Assembly: GCF_009669305.1 (NCBI RefSeq)
Contig: NZ_SADB01000019.1
Coordinates: forward strand, 2,972-66,971
DNA length: 64,000 bases
Direction: 5' to 3'
From: Ancylomarina sp. 16SWW S1-10-2
GTDB taxonomy: Bacteria > Bacteroidota > Bacteroidia > Bacteroidales > Marinifilaceae
The notes under the pieces are model-generated. The model made no database searches and was not told the origin of the DNA. It saw nothing but the letters and a program-made list of their open reading frames with translations. Position 1 is the first letter of the stretch. Every line of letters starts with the position of its first letter. Of this stretch, positions 25,750-35,306 are shown piece after piece. The position numbers and the translations under genes were made by a program.

Positions 25750-27003
25750 ATGGAACTTAAAAGAGTAGTAGTAACTGGTCTTGGAACCATTAACCCAATT
25801 GGTAACAGTGTTGCTGAATATTGGGAAAGTTTGAAGAATGGAGTAAGTGGAGCTGACATGATTCGTCAGTTCGATGCTTCAAAATTCAAAACTAGGTTTG
25901 CTTGCGAGGTTAAAAATTATGATCCTACGGCTTATTTCAACCGCAAAGAAGTTCGTAAACTTGATCTTTATGCACAGTATGCTTTAGTTGCTGCTAAAGA
26001 GGCTGTTGAAGATGCAGGTTTTGATTTAGAAGCGGAAGATTTAACAAGAGCCGGAGTAATTTGGGGTTCTGGAATTGGTGGTATTAAGAGTTTTTTAGAT
26101 GAAGCTATAGGATATGCAAACGGGGATGGAACTCCTCGTTTCTCTCCTTTCTTTATTCCAAAGATGATTTCTAATATTGCTTCTGGTCATATCTCAATGA
26201 AATATGGCTTCCAAGGACCTAACTATAGTACTGTTTCTGCATGTGCTTCATCAACTCACGCTATGATTGATGCAATGAACTATATCCGTTTGGGTAAAGC
26301 TGATGTCTTTATATCAGGTGGTTCAGAAGCTGCAATTAATGAAGCGGGACTAGGTGGTTTTAGTTCAATGCAGGCAATTTCAACTAATAATGAAGAATGC
26401 AAATCTGCATCTCGACCATTTTGTAAAACCCGTGATGGTTTTGTAATGGGAGAAGGAGCTGGTGCTCTTGTTCTTGAAGAATATGAACACGCTAAAGCTC
26501 GTGGTGCTAAGATTTATGCTGAAATTGTTGGTGGCGGAATGTCTGGTGATGCTTATCACTTGACTGCTACACATCCTGAAGGACGTGGTGCTATTAGTGC
26601 AATTAAAATGGCATTGCAAGATGCTAATATGCAACCTGAAGATCTTGACTATGTCAATGTTCATGGAACATCTACTCCAGTAGGAGATATTCCTGAATTG
26701 AGAGCCGTTCAAGCTGTATTAGGTGAGCATGCATACAAAGTGAACATTAGTTCTACAAAATCAATGACAGGTCACCTTTTGGGAGCTGCTGGTGCTATTG
26801 AAGCTATTGCTAGTATTCTAGCAATTAATAATTCTCTTGTACCACCAACTATCAATCACAGGGAACAAGATCCTGAAATTGATCCAAAATTAAACTTGAC
26901 TCTACACACTGCTCAAGAGCGCCCTGTCAGAGCTGCTTTAAGCAATACGTTTGGTTTTGGTGGACACAATGCTTCAGTGATTTTCAAATCTTTTACTGAA
27001 TAA
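25750..27003 (+). CDS. fabF: Beta-ketoacyl-ACP synthase II
   Basis: FabF elongates acyl-ACP by condensation with malonyl-ACP. The catalytic cysteine is in TVSACASSTHAMIDA (about residue 164), with the two catalytic histidines in VNVHGTSTPVGD and SMTGHLLGAAGAIEA. The lysine of this class lies between them, in the ISSTKSMTGH stretch. ALSNTFGFGGHNASVIF is the C-terminal signature. Length 417, normal. It ends 3 nt before rnc. Confidence 0.97.
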   Translation: MELKRVVVTGLGTINPIGNSVAEYWESLKNGVSGADMIRQFDASKFKTRFACEVKNYDPTAYFNRKEVRKLDLYAQYALVAAKEAVEDAGFDLEAEDLTRAGVIWGSGIGGIKSFLDEAIGYANGDGTPRFSPFFIPKMISNIASGHISMKYGFQGPNYSTVSACASSTHAMIDAMNYIRLGKADVFISGGSEAAINEAGLGGFSSMQAISTNNEECKSASRPFCKTRDGFVMGEGAGALVLEEYEHAKARGAKIYAEIVGGGMSGDAYHLTATHPEGRGAISAIKMALQDANMQPEDLDYVNVHGTSTPVGDIPELRAVQAVLGEHAYKVNISSTKSMTGHLLGAAGAIEAIASILAINNSLVPPTINHREQDPEIDPKLNLTLHTAQERPVRAALSNTFGFGGHNASVIFKSFTE

Positions 27004-27006
27004 TTT

Positions 27007-27753
27007 GTGATTAAATCTATTATTCGATCCATAAAACTTCGATTCTTTCCTAAGAGGGAGTTTTATGGATTGTTTTTTGATCTATTAGGCTTTAGTCCTA
27101 ATAAAATTGAATTGTACGAACTAGCGTTTTTACATAAATCAGCATCTATTCCCAGTGAGGATGGACTTCCTATGAATAATGAGCGATTAGAGTTCTTAGG
27201 AGATGCCATTTTAGGATCGATTACTGCTGATATTCTATACAAATACTTTCCCAATAAGAATGAGGGTTTTCTTACTCAAATTCGTTCGAAAATTGTAAGT
27301 CGCGAATCTTTAAATAAATTGGCTATTACAATTGGGTTGGATAAACAAGTTATGTCGAATGTTAACCTGAATAACAACAAGCATATTTATGGTGATGCAT
27401 TTGAAGCTCTAATAGGAGCTATATTTCTTGATCAGGGATATATTGTTACTAAAACTTTTGTCGAGGATAAGATCTTTCGTAATCACATCAATATTGAAGA
27501 AGTGGTTTCTGTTGAAACAAACTTTAAGAGTAAGCTCATAGAGTGGTCTCAAAAAAATAAGAAAGATGTCGTTTTTGATACTCGAGAAAATGGATTAGAT
27601 AAGGTGATGAAATTACCGGTATTTATTTCTGAAGTTGAGATTGAGAAAAATTTGATGGGAAAAGGTATTGGTGCATCTAAAAAGGAAGCTCAGCAGATGG
27701 CTGCAAAAGAAGCTTTACAGCATCTTGACGAACCTTTGGTAGCTACAGCCTAG
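27007..27753 (+). CDS. rnc: Ribonuclease III
   Basis: RNase III cuts double-stranded RNA in rRNA and mRNA processing. The catalytic domain holds the signature NERLEFLGDAILGSI (residues 58-72) and the second acidic site GDAFEALIGAIFLDQG; a double-stranded-RNA-binding domain follows (about 175-243, ending GASKKEAQQMAAKEALQHL). The start appears to be GTG, 3 nt after the fabF stop, which implies coupling. Length 248, a little longer than E. coli Rnc (226) because of an N-terminal basic extension. Confidence 0.95.
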   Translation: MIKSIIRSIKLRFFPKREFYGLFFDLLGFSPNKIELYELAFLHKSASIPSEDGLPMNNERLEFLGDAILGSITADILYKYFPNKNEGFLTQIRSKIVSRESLNKLAITIGLDKQVMSNVNLNNNKHIYGDAFEALIGAIFLDQGYIVTKTFVEDKIFRNHINIEEVVSVETNFKSKLIEWSQKNKKDVVFDTRENGLDKVMKLPVFISEVEIEKNLMGKGIGASKKEAQQMAAKEALQHLDEPLVATA

Positions 27754-27783
27754 TTGTAGTTAATTGTATTCTGCTCGCAGAGC

Positions 27784-27825
27784 AAAAGAGGATGATAGTT
27801 AGCTATCATCCTCTTTTGGGTTTTA
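27784..27825 (+). terminator. Terminator of acpP-fabF-rnc
   Basis: A 15-bp perfect stem (AAAAGAGGATGATAG with complement, TTAG loop) and T-rich tail follow the rnc stop by 30 nt. Confidence 0.9.
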
Positions 27826-28025
27826 TGAATCAGAAAATTTGTTTTTGCTTAGATATTTTATTCTTAATCTGTTTGTTTCCCATCTTTTGGGGAGAACTCT
27901 ATTTTATATTGATCTGATTCGAATTCATTTTGATAGTTACGTCTTTCAAAATGATGACTCAATTTTTGAGCAAGACACTTAAGCTTTTATTAAAAGGGTA
28001 TGAAAACTTTAATTCTTGGCAAAGA

Positions 28026-28053
28026 AAAACCCTTCAAGAAATTGAAGGGTTTA
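28026..28053 (-). terminator. Terminator of lepA
   Basis: Stem AAACCCTTCAA / TTGAAGGGTTT with a 4-nt loop and T-rich tail on the minus strand. Confidence 0.85.
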
Positions 28054-28081
28054 AATTATATTTTAATAAAATGAAGCTGAA

Positions 28082-29869
28082 TTAATCTAGTTTAAGAACA
28101 GCTAAGAAGGCTTTTTGTGGAACTTCCACATTACCCACTTGTTTCATCTTTTTCTTACCTTTTTTCTGTTTTTCAAGTAGTTTACGCTTACGAGTAATAT
28201 CTCCACCATAACATTTTGCGGTTACATCTTTACGAACGGCTTTTACAGTTTCTCTAGAGATTATTTTAGCTCCAATAGCCCCTTGTATAGCAATATCGAA
28301 TTGCTGACGTGGAATAAGCTCTTTTAGCTTCTCACACATTCTTCGTCCGAATGATTGAGCATTGTCGAAATGGATTAAAGTAGATAGTGCATCAACACCT
28401 TCACCATTAAGAAGAATATCAAGTTTTACTAGTTTGGCTGCTCTAAATCCAATTTGGAAGTAGTCAAATGAAGCATAACCTTTTGAAATACTCTTAAGCT
28501 TATCGTAAAAATCGAATACAATCTCACCCAAAGGCATCTCGTAAGTTAATTCAACACGATCGCTTGTTAGGTATTGCTGATTGGTCATCATACCTCTTTT
28601 GCTCATGCAAAGGGTCATTAACGAGCCAATAAATTCAGATTTTGTGATGATTTGAGCACGAATAAAAGGTTCTTCGATAAATTCCAGTGAATTTGGGTCT
28701 GGCATATCCGAAGGGTTGTGCATTTCATACACGTCACCCTTTTTTGTATGTGCTATATAGGATACATTGGGAACAGTAGTAATCACGTTCATATTGAACT
28801 CGCGATCTAAACGTTCTTGAACAATTTCCATATGTAAAAGGCCAAGGAAACCACATCGGAAACCAAAACCAAGTGCTAAAGATGATTCTGGTTCAAAAGT
28901 AAGAGAAGCATCATTTAGTTTTAATTTTTCCATCGAAGCACGCAGGTCTTCGTAATCTTCACTATCGATAGGATAAACACCTGCAAATACCATTGGTTTC
29001 ACTTCTTCGAAACCTTCAATAGCTTTTTCGCAAGGATTAATTTTATTTGTAATGGTTTCACCGACTTTAACCTCTGTCGATGTTTTTATGCCCAATACAA
29101 TGTACCCAACATCTCCCGTATTTAATATCTTTCGAGGTTCACGTTCCAAACGTAATACACCAACTTCATCAGCAATATATTCCTTATCGGTATTTAGAAA
29201 CTTTACGGGATCGCCTTTTCGTATTTCACCATTCATTACTCTTATGTAGGTAATAATACCACGAAAGGCATTGTATGTAGAATCGAAGATCAAAGCTTGT
29301 AAAGGAGCTTTGTTATCGCCACTAGGAGCAGGAACTTTAGCTACAATAGCTTTTAAAATATCAGGAACACCTTCTCCTGTTTTACCACTAGCTAATATAA
29401 TTTCGTCTCTATCACAACCCAAAAGATCAACAATTTGATCTGCTACATCTTCCGGATTGGCATTTGGTAAGTCAATTTTATTGAGGACAGGGATAATTTC
29501 CAAGTTTTGCTCAATTGCTAAATACAGATTGGAGATTGTTTGAGCCTGTATTCCTTGAGTAGAGTCAACAATTAATAAGGCGCCTTCGCATGCTGCAATA
29601 GATCTTGATACCTCATACGAAAAATCGACGTGTCCTGGGGTGTCAATTAGGTTTAGTACATAGTTTTCACCATTTTCAGCATAGTCCATCTGAATGGCAT
29701 GACTCTTAATGGTGATACCACGTTCTCGTTCCAAATCCATATCATCAAGTACTTGAGCTTGCTGTTGGCGTTCGCTAACAGTTTCAGTTACTTGTAATAA
29801 TCGATCGGCAAGTGTACTTTTCCCGTGGTCGATATGGGCAATTATGCAAAAATTACGAATATTCTTCAT
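28082..29869 (-). CDS. lepA: Elongation factor 4 (LepA), ribosome back-translocase
   Basis: This translational GTPase assists ribosome movement and assembly. GTPase motifs are AHIDHGKST (G1), [18 protein letters not shown] (G3) and NKIDLPNA (G4). They are followed by the EF-G-like domains II, III and V and the LepA-specific C-terminal domain with the conserved [21 protein letters not shown] start at ATG 29869 ([19 protein letters not shown]), giving 595 residues as in other species. The upstream in-frame ATG at 29905 would add twelve atypical residues. Transcribed alone. Confidence 0.97.
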   Translation of the reverse strand: MKNIRNFCIIAHIDHGKSTLADRLLQVTETVSERQQQAQVLDDMDLERERGITIKSHAIQMDYAENGENYVLNLIDTPGHVDFSYEVSRSIAACEGALLIVDSTQGIQAQTISNLYLAIEQNLEIIPVLNKIDLPNANPEDVADQIVDLLGCDRDEIILASGKTGEGVPDILKAIVAKVPAPSGDNKAPLQALIFDSTYNAFRGIITYIRVMNGEIRKGDPVKFLNTDKEYIADEVGVLRLEREPRKILNTGDVGYIVLGIKTSTEVKVGETITNKINPCEKAIEGFEEVKPMVFAGVYPIDSEDYEDLRASMEKLKLNDASLTFEPESSLALGFGFRCGFLGLLHMEIVQERLDREFNMNVITTVPNVSYIAHTKKGDVYEMHNPSDMPDPNSLEFIEEPFIRAQIITKSEFIGSLMTLCMSKRGMMTNQQYLTSDRVELTYEMPLGEIVFDFYDKLKSISKGYASFDYFQIGFRAAKLVKLDILLNGEGVDALSTLIHFDNAQSFGRRMCEKLKELIPRQQFDIAIQGAIGAKIISRETVKAVRKDVTAKCYGGDITRKRKLLEKQKKGKKKMKQVGNVEVPQKAFLAVLKLD

Positions 29870-29905
29870 CTTCAAAATCAAATTAGATAATGCTTGAAAT
29901 TCCAC

Positions 29906-30136
29906 CGATTTTCAACTTAGTCAACTTCATTACGGCGCTTCTCAATCAATCTACAAAGATATTCAATTCCTTGGATTAGACAAAGTGTGTAAGATGTTTA
30001 TAACAAAGGGAGTACGGATTGTGATAATGGAATTTAAAGTTTTGGAAGAGATATTCTTAATTTAATTGATTTTAATTTCATTTTAAATTGAAGTATTGAG
30101 TTTAACTTTTTAGCTAAAACAACACAGAGCCAGAAT
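29906..30136. other. Intergenic region upstream of lepA
   Basis: AT-rich, no gene, no clear hairpin. The start of an accessory patch of small genes. Confidence 0.4.
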
Positions 30137-30319
30137 TTATTTTATTAAAGTTTTAATGGTTTTTATTAATGCAAATAAGCAAATGCATGTGCCTATTATG
30201 AGTAACAAATAGGAGTAATATTTAATTTTTGAATAAAATTTGAGTAGTATACCTAGTACTGTAATACCGAAACCCAAAATTGAATATAATTGTGCCTTTT
30301 TTAATTCCTTTTCCTTCAT
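30137..30319 (-). CDS. Small two-helix membrane protein, unknown
   Basis: Sixty residues: a charged N-terminus (MKEKELKKAQ) and two hydrophobic segments (about 11-28 and 34-54) joined by a short basic loop (SKIKYYS), ending in lysines. The positive-inside rule is satisfied, which supports a real protein. There are no homologues I recognise. It lies in a gene-poor patch between lepA and a cluster of decayed small genes. Confidence 0.45.
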   Translation of the reverse strand: MKEKELKKAQLYSILGFGITVLGILLKFYSKIKYYSYLLLIIGTCICLFALIKTIKTLIK

Positions 30320-30628
30320 TTATCATTCTTTTTACCAACATGAAACAACACGTTCTATTCCCTTAATTCCTTATTTAGACAAAAAGTAACCCAAGAAATA
30401 TCTGTTTTATATGAATAGATAGTTTTTGTTGATGAACGACTATGTATACCTGACTATAATTCTGTGATGCCTATAAATAAAGGCTTTTTATTTGTTTTCG
30501 ATTACATATTTAGATTTTTTTTCAAGTTAAATGGAGGGTAAAAGATGTCTCATACGGTATATGTGTAAGAGAGGAAAATTAAGTTGCCTTTTAGATTAAA
30601 ATGAGTTTAATACATAAAACCTATAATT
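30320..30628. other. Intergenic region before the stop-interrupted lipoprotein frame
   Basis: AT-rich. A weak hairpin (GCCT...AGGC with an AAATAAA/TTTATTT extension) occurs near 30469-30495. No gene is supported. Confidence 0.35.
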
Positions 30629-30997
30629 ATGAAAAGTTTATTATTCATTTTATTAATTGGAGTCGGATTTATATTCACAGCATGTGATAAATAGGATGAT
30701 AGTGTAAAGTTAATTAGTGAAGATGAGATTTGCATAAATGATATGGCTTTGGTTGTTGATTCTGAAGTTACCATATCGAATATTACGATTTAGGATGATT
30801 AAGAGAGTGAAATGTTTTAACTGGAATAGAGTACTGTGAAATTTGGTGTTTATGCTTACCCTTTGGGAAACTTAAATGAGCTTTATACAAGATGGCGTTG
30901 TTATGAAGATGATATGGGACTAGGAGTACCTATATTAATTATCAATGAGAAAACGACACCTTTTTCAGTGAGGCTATTTCTTAAAGTTGAATTTTGA
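30629..30997 (+). pseudogene. Lipoprotein reading frame with five in-frame TAA/TAG codons
   Basis: Starting at ATG 30629 the frame encodes a clear lipoprotein signal (MKSLLFILLIGVGFIFTACDK, lipobox FTAC) and continues to a TGA at 30995 (123 codons). It is interrupted at codons 22, 55, 58, 64 and 67. All five interruptions are TAA or TAG, none is TGA, there is no frameshift, and the frame has no CAA or CAG codon. Reading the stops as Gln gives a smooth secreted-protein sequence (SNITIQDDQESEMF). By ordinary code this is a pseudogene; C-to-T changes at glutamine codons would explain it. Confidence 0.6.
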
Positions 30998-31033
30998 TAT
31001 GTATCAAAAGTAATAATTTGTATTTTTGGAATT

Positions 31034-31453
31034 ATGAAAAAATACAAATTTCAAAGTGTCGATAATATTTCATATGCTTTAATTAATATAGGAATATTTA
31101 CGTCACCTATAGTCATTTGCCCTATTCTGGTGTTATTAAAGGTAGCAAGCAACCAATTGTTATCAATTCTTCTTTCTTTTCCTGTACTTATTTTAGGTCT
31201 TATTTTTTACAAACAATTAATACAAATCAAAGAACAAAAAACAGAAATAGACGATGAAGGGTTTGGATATTTAAATCAAAGAAAACACTCATGGGATATG
31301 GTCAAATGGTATCGGATCGATCATAATAAAGCCAGAACAATTTAAACAATAGTAATTGCATTGAAAAATGCTAAGAAAGTGAGATTTACTTTTTATAAGA
31401 AAACCAAAGAAGAGAATGATTGGGAAATATTAGAGCCGACTTAATTAAAATGA
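31034..31453 (+). pseudogene. Membrane protein frame with two in-frame TAA codons, ending in an ATGA overlap
   Basis: By the standard code the open frame stops at 31345 after 103 residues: two membrane helices (about 14-35 and 42-60) and the start of a PH-like domain (GFGYLNQRKHSWDMVKWYRID). Past that TAA the same frame continues with a convincing end of the domain (TIVIALKNAKKVRFTFYKKTK). It meets a second TAA at 31442 and ends at TGA 31451, which overlaps the next ATG as ATGA. The overlap argues that the longer frame was the original gene. Unlike the lipoprotein, this frame also uses six CAA codons. Confidence 0.6.
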
Positions 31454-31713
31454 TTGATATGAATTGTCCAGTATTGAGTTCATATTATGATTCTAAATAT
31501 TGGGATAAATTAATACTAACTTTGATACTAATCGAAATCATTATTTTTATTTTGTGGTTAAGTTGGGACCTTAATAATTCAGTCGCGGTACCAATATTAG
31601 TTAGTATGCTTTATGGAGTATTAATTTTTTCGCTTAAGGTTTATTCCGATAGAAGGAGAATAGCGAAAAGGAATAAATTAAAATTGAAGAATCTAAGTGA
31701 TCGGATAAGTTAA
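31450..31713 (+). CDS. Small membrane protein, unknown
   Basis: From ATG 31450 the protein has 87 residues, with two membrane helices (about 20-40 and 46-65) and a highly basic C-terminus (YSDRRRIAKRNKLKLKNLSDRIS). It contains no glutamine. The start shares ATGA with the end of the extended upstream frame, so the two were probably coupled. No family recognised; possibly a partner of the interrupted membrane protein. Confidence 0.5.
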   Translation: MIDMNCPVLSSYYDSKYWDKLILTLILIEIIIFILWLSWDLNNSVAVPILVSMLYGVLIFSLKVYSDRRRIAKRNKLKLKNLSDRIS

Positions 31714-31929
31714 TAATGCTTCAGAAATAAACTACTAATTCTAATAGAAGGGGTGGTTTCAATTATTTATAATTGACCCGACTAAGCAATTAATTCACTA
31801 TCCTCACAACCTAGTATTCCTCTGCTTTGGTTAACAATTATGTGTTTGAATGGAGATAACTCCATTTTAAATAACCTCAATTAAAATAAATCATCTTTAA
31901 AATTAGATTTATTTCGATCTTAAATAATA

Positions 31930-32250
31930 TTATAATATGCTGTCAGAAGAAATACCTTCAAAACAAGACTTTAAGTTGTTTAGGTGTCTTTTATTACTGA
32001 TAGCTTCGTAAGAAACTTCTTGTTTTGTTGAAATCTGATTTTCGAGTTTTGATTTAAAAGCGACCATTTCTTCGTTGCTAATAAATTGCTCAATCATTTT
32101 TAAACCCTTATTTATATCTTGACCTAGAATAACAGAAAGTTCATCTAGTATCATTTTATTAAGAGATTTTTTTTGACTTAAGTTTATTGAATCAGATTCA
32201 ATCCCATTTGTTAAATCAAGTTTGTCGAATTTTATTACATTTGATCGCAT
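31930..32250 (-). CDS. Hypothetical protein, 106 residues
   Basis: Predicted helical and soluble, with Ser, Asn and Ile abundant (LNKMILDELSVILGQDINKGLKMIEQFI). No motif or family recognised, and no neighbour on the same strand to suggest a function. The ATG is standard, but coding support is modest because the composition is close to background. Confidence 0.4.
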   Translation of the reverse strand: MRSNVIKFDKLDLTNGIESDSINLSQKKSLNKMILDELSVILGQDINKGLKMIEQFISNEEMVAFKSKLENQISTKQEVSYEAISNKRHLNNLKSCFEGISSDSIL

Positions 32251-32407
32251 ATCCTATATTGCTAACTGTATTAATTTGAAAACGATATAAAAGTAACACA
32301 TAGCTTAGGCTTTGAAAAAACGTTTTTGTTTATATTCTCGAAGTTCAAAAGTTTAGTTATGTTTTAAATAACTTGTTTATAAGTTAGATACAGAAAAAAA
32401 AACTACT

Positions 32408-33952
32408 ATGTCTAAGCATCAAATAGAACCCTTATTCCAACTTATTAAATCGATGACTAAGTCGGAAAAGAGAAATTTTAAACTTTACGCCAATCGAATA
32501 GGAAGTGGAAAGGAGAGTAAATTTATTCAAGTTTTCGATTCTATCGATAAAATGGAAATTTACAAGGAAGAACTTATCTTTAAACGAGCTAAGGATATTA
32601 AGCTATCTCAACTTCCGAACTTAAAAGCTCACCTTTATAAGCAACTTTTAACAAGTTTGAGGTTGACACAGGTAAACCATGATGTTACGATAAATATTCG
32701 TGAGCAAATTGATCATGCCAAGGTCTTATATAATAAAGGTTTGTATCAACAGAGCTTGAAAATGCTAGAAAAGAGTAAGGCTTTAACTCAAAAATATGAG
32801 CGCCAATTGCTTAATCTTGAGATTGTTGAGTTTGAGAAACTTATTGAATCTCAGTATGTGACTAAGAGTATTAAGACTAGAGCTGATGAAATTACTGCAG
32901 AATCAGTAGGACTTAATCACGAAATGGGTGGAATCATTTATTTCTCAAATATGTCGATCCGTTTGTATGCTTTATATCTTAAGGTTGGGTATGCAAGAGA
33001 CGATAAGGATCTTTTGATGGTTAGTGAATTTTTTAATTCCAATATTCAATCGGTGGATATGACTAAGCTAAGCTTTTACGAAAAGCTTTATCTCTATCAA
33101 TCCTATGTTTGGTATTACTTAATTATTCAGGACTTTTTAATGTGCTATAAATATGCTCAAAAATGGGTCGACTTATTTCAGCAGAATCCTGATCTAATTT
33201 CAAGTCAATGTGATTTATATCTTAAAGCGCTTAATAATGTATTGGTCGCTTTATTTTATACCAATCATCTTAGTAAGTTTAAGAATAACCTAGAGCTTCT
33301 TATGGGGCTAGAGAACGAGGAGTATGTGAGCGTAAATACCAATCTTTCAATTCTGCAAAAACAGTTTTCTTATATGCATCAAATAAACCTGTATTTTATG
33401 GAGGGTAGGTTTAAAGATGGTACGGCTCTTGTTCCTCAAATTGAAAGTTTTATTGAAGAAAATAAATACAGTTTAGATAAGCATCGAAACTTAGTTTTTT
33501 ATTACAAGATAGCCTGTCTTTATTTTGGATGCGGAGAATACCGAGAAGCAATTCAGTTTTTAAACAAAATTATTGAGCAAAAAGATACGTCTTTAAGGAC
33601 AGATATTCATTGTTTTGCACGTATTCTGAATTTGATTAGTCATTATGAATTGGAACACACCGACCATCTCGATTATCAAATTAGATCGACCTATCGTTTC
33701 TTGGTTAAAATGGAAGATTTACAGGAAGTTCAGAAGTATATCTTGCGTTTTATTAGACGATTAAGTGGCATTCGTCCAGATCAGTTAAAAGAGGAGTTTA
33801 TTAAATCGAGAAGTGACTTGATGCAATGGGTAAATGATCCTTTTGAAAAGAGAGCTTTTCTTTATCTTGATATCATATCGTGGTTGGATTCTAAAATTGA
33901 GAAGCGACCTGTTCAAGATGTAATTATGGAAAAAGCTAGAACAAATAAATAA
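32408..33952 (+). CDS. Bacteroidota-specific helical-repeat protein, unknown
   Basis: This 514-residue, almost wholly alpha-helical protein has no signal or membrane segment. The N-terminal part (FQLIKSMTKSEKRNFKLYANRIG) is a stretch I have seen as the conserved start of a Bacteroidota hypothetical family. The middle (residues about 100-470) has helix pairs of TPR-like spacing (ALVPQIESFIEENKYSLDKHRNLVFYYKIACLYFGCGEYREAIQFLNKII). A scaffold or regulatory role is possible. It is transcribed alone, with a terminator right after. Confidence 0.75.
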   Translation: MSKHQIEPLFQLIKSMTKSEKRNFKLYANRIGSGKESKFIQVFDSIDKMEIYKEELIFKRAKDIKLSQLPNLKAHLYKQLLTSLRLTQVNHDVTINIREQIDHAKVLYNKGLYQQSLKMLEKSKALTQKYERQLLNLEIVEFEKLIESQYVTKSIKTRADEITAESVGLNHEMGGIIYFSNMSIRLYALYLKVGYARDDKDLLMVSEFFNSNIQSVDMTKLSFYEKLYLYQSYVWYYLIIQDFLMCYKYAQKWVDLFQQNPDLISSQCDLYLKALNNVLVALFYTNHLSKFKNNLELLMGLENEEYVSVNTNLSILQKQFSYMHQINLYFMEGRFKDGTALVPQIESFIEENKYSLDKHRNLVFYYKIACLYFGCGEYREAIQFLNKIIEQKDTSLRTDIHCFARILNLISHYELEHTDHLDYQIRSTYRFLVKMEDLQEVQKYILRFIRRLSGIRPDQLKEEFIKSRSDLMQWVNDPFEKRAFLYLDIISWLDSKIEKRPVQDVIMEKARTNK

Positions 33953-33956
33953 ACAA

Positions 33957-33991
33957 AGAAGCTCTCAGAACAATATTCTGAGAGCTTTTTT
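33957..33991 (+). terminator. Terminator of the helical-repeat gene
   Basis: Stem AAGCTCTCAGAA / TTCTGAGAGCTT, 5-nt loop, six T. Confidence 0.9.
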
Positions 33992-34012
33992 ATGATGTAG
34001 TTTAAATCTTAT

Positions 34013-35305
34013 TTATTGTAGCGCAAAGTTGATAGGTACAGTGTATTGTACACTTACAGCTTCATCTCTTTGTTTTCCAGGTTTCCAAGTTGGCATAGAG
34101 CTTACAACACGAAGGGCTTCCGCATCTAATGAAGGTGCTACTCCTCTCAAAACTTTAGCTTGTTCAACATGCCCCGTTTTATTAACTACAAATCCTATAT
34201 AAACTCTACCTTGAATTGAACTTTCTACAGCTATATCAGGGTATTTTATATTTTCAGAAATCCAAGATTGAAGTGCTAAGTCTCCACCAGGAAATTCAGG
34301 CATATCATCACAGACAACAAAAATTTCTTCAAGTTTATCATCTACTTCTGTGTATATAGATTCTGCTATAACATTGCCGTCAGCATCTCGTATTACGGTT
34401 TGTTCTTCTTCTCCTAATATACCATCACTTTTTTCAGTACACTGTAGGTTTAATGTTAGAGCAATGGCAATTGCTGGTATTATAAACAGAAGTCTAAATA
34501 TTCTGTTTTTCGATGTATTGGTTTTAGTCATCATTATTAGTCGTTTTTTAGTAATAGAGTAGTTGAAATTATTGGCTAAGCCCATTATCTCAGTACCCAT
34601 TATTTGGTTTAAAATACTCGCTTGATATTGTCCGATGTTGCAGCCTTGCGCAATAACTCCTTCGTCAGCCAATAATTCATGCGTTTGTTTTATGGCACGC
34701 TCAAAAAGCCATGCAAAAGGGTTAAACCACAATAATATTGTTGTTAACTCTACCAAAAGCAGATCGATCCAATGCTTTTGTTCTACATGTATTTTTTCGT
34801 GTGCTATAATATTCCTAAATGATTCAGCGTTATGTTCTGTGGTATTAATTGCAATTTTTCCAAAAAATGAGAAGTTTGGAGTTTCATCATCAACCTTAAC
34901 TAACTTTTGCCCTTCAAACTGATCTATTGGGTATTTATTAATAATATTTTGAGTTTTTCGTATTCTTATTATCGATCTTAAAACTAGTATAATGCATACT
35001 GATGTATATAGCCCTGCTAATAATTGAGTTGAAGTAATATGTGTTAGTGCTTCATTCGTATTAGTTTTATCAGCATTTAGATTTATTGCATTTAGAAGTA
35101 CAACAATGTTAGAGCTGTTTGCTGCTTCAGAAATGGCAAAATTCATTTTAATGAGAGGTAAAACAAAGGCCAATATAATTGATGAAGCTAAGTAGATTCT
35201 AATGCCTTTATAAAACTTTTCATCTTGTAAAAAGAAATGATAAATGCCATAAAATATGGTTAATACAATTGACGATTTAATTAGGTAAATATATAGATCG
35301 TTCAT
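34013..35305 (-). CDS. BlaR1-like M56 metallopeptidase with TonB C-terminal domain
   Basis: Four N-terminal membrane helices (about 5-25, 33-53, 91-109 and one near 275) enclose a cytoplasmic zinc-peptidase domain with HEKIH in AHEKIHVEQKHW and a downstream ELLADEGV. After the last helix comes a periplasmic part ending in a complete TonB C-terminal fold (FPGGDLALQSWISENIKYPD ... RVYIGFVVNKTGHV ... MPTWKPGKQ). In the classic pair, the M56 domain cleaves the BlaI repressor upon an outside signal. Here a TonB domain takes the place of a beta-lactam sensor, so the signal is probably envelope-related (inference). It starts one nucleotide after blaI. Confidence 0.9.
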   Translation of the reverse strand: MNDLYIYLIKSSIVLTIFYGIYHFFLQDEKFYKGIRIYLASSIILAFVLPLIKMNFAISEAANSSNIVVLLNAINLNADKTNTNEALTHITSTQLLAGLYTSVCIILVLRSIIRIRKTQNIINKYPIDQFEGQKLVKVDDETPNFSFFGKIAINTTEHNAESFRNIIAHEKIHVEQKHWIDLLLVELTTILLWFNPFAWLFERAIKQTHELLADEGVIAQGCNIGQYQASILNQIMGTEIMGLANNFNYSITKKRLIMMTKTNTSKNRIFRLLFIIPAIAIALTLNLQCTEKSDGILGEEEQTVIRDADGNVIAESIYTEVDDKLEEIFVVCDDMPEFPGGDLALQSWISENIKYPDIAVESSIQGRVYIGFVVNKTGHVEQAKVLRGVAPSLDAEALRVVSSMPTWKPGKQRDEAVSVQYTVPINFALQ

Positions 35306-35306
35306 A

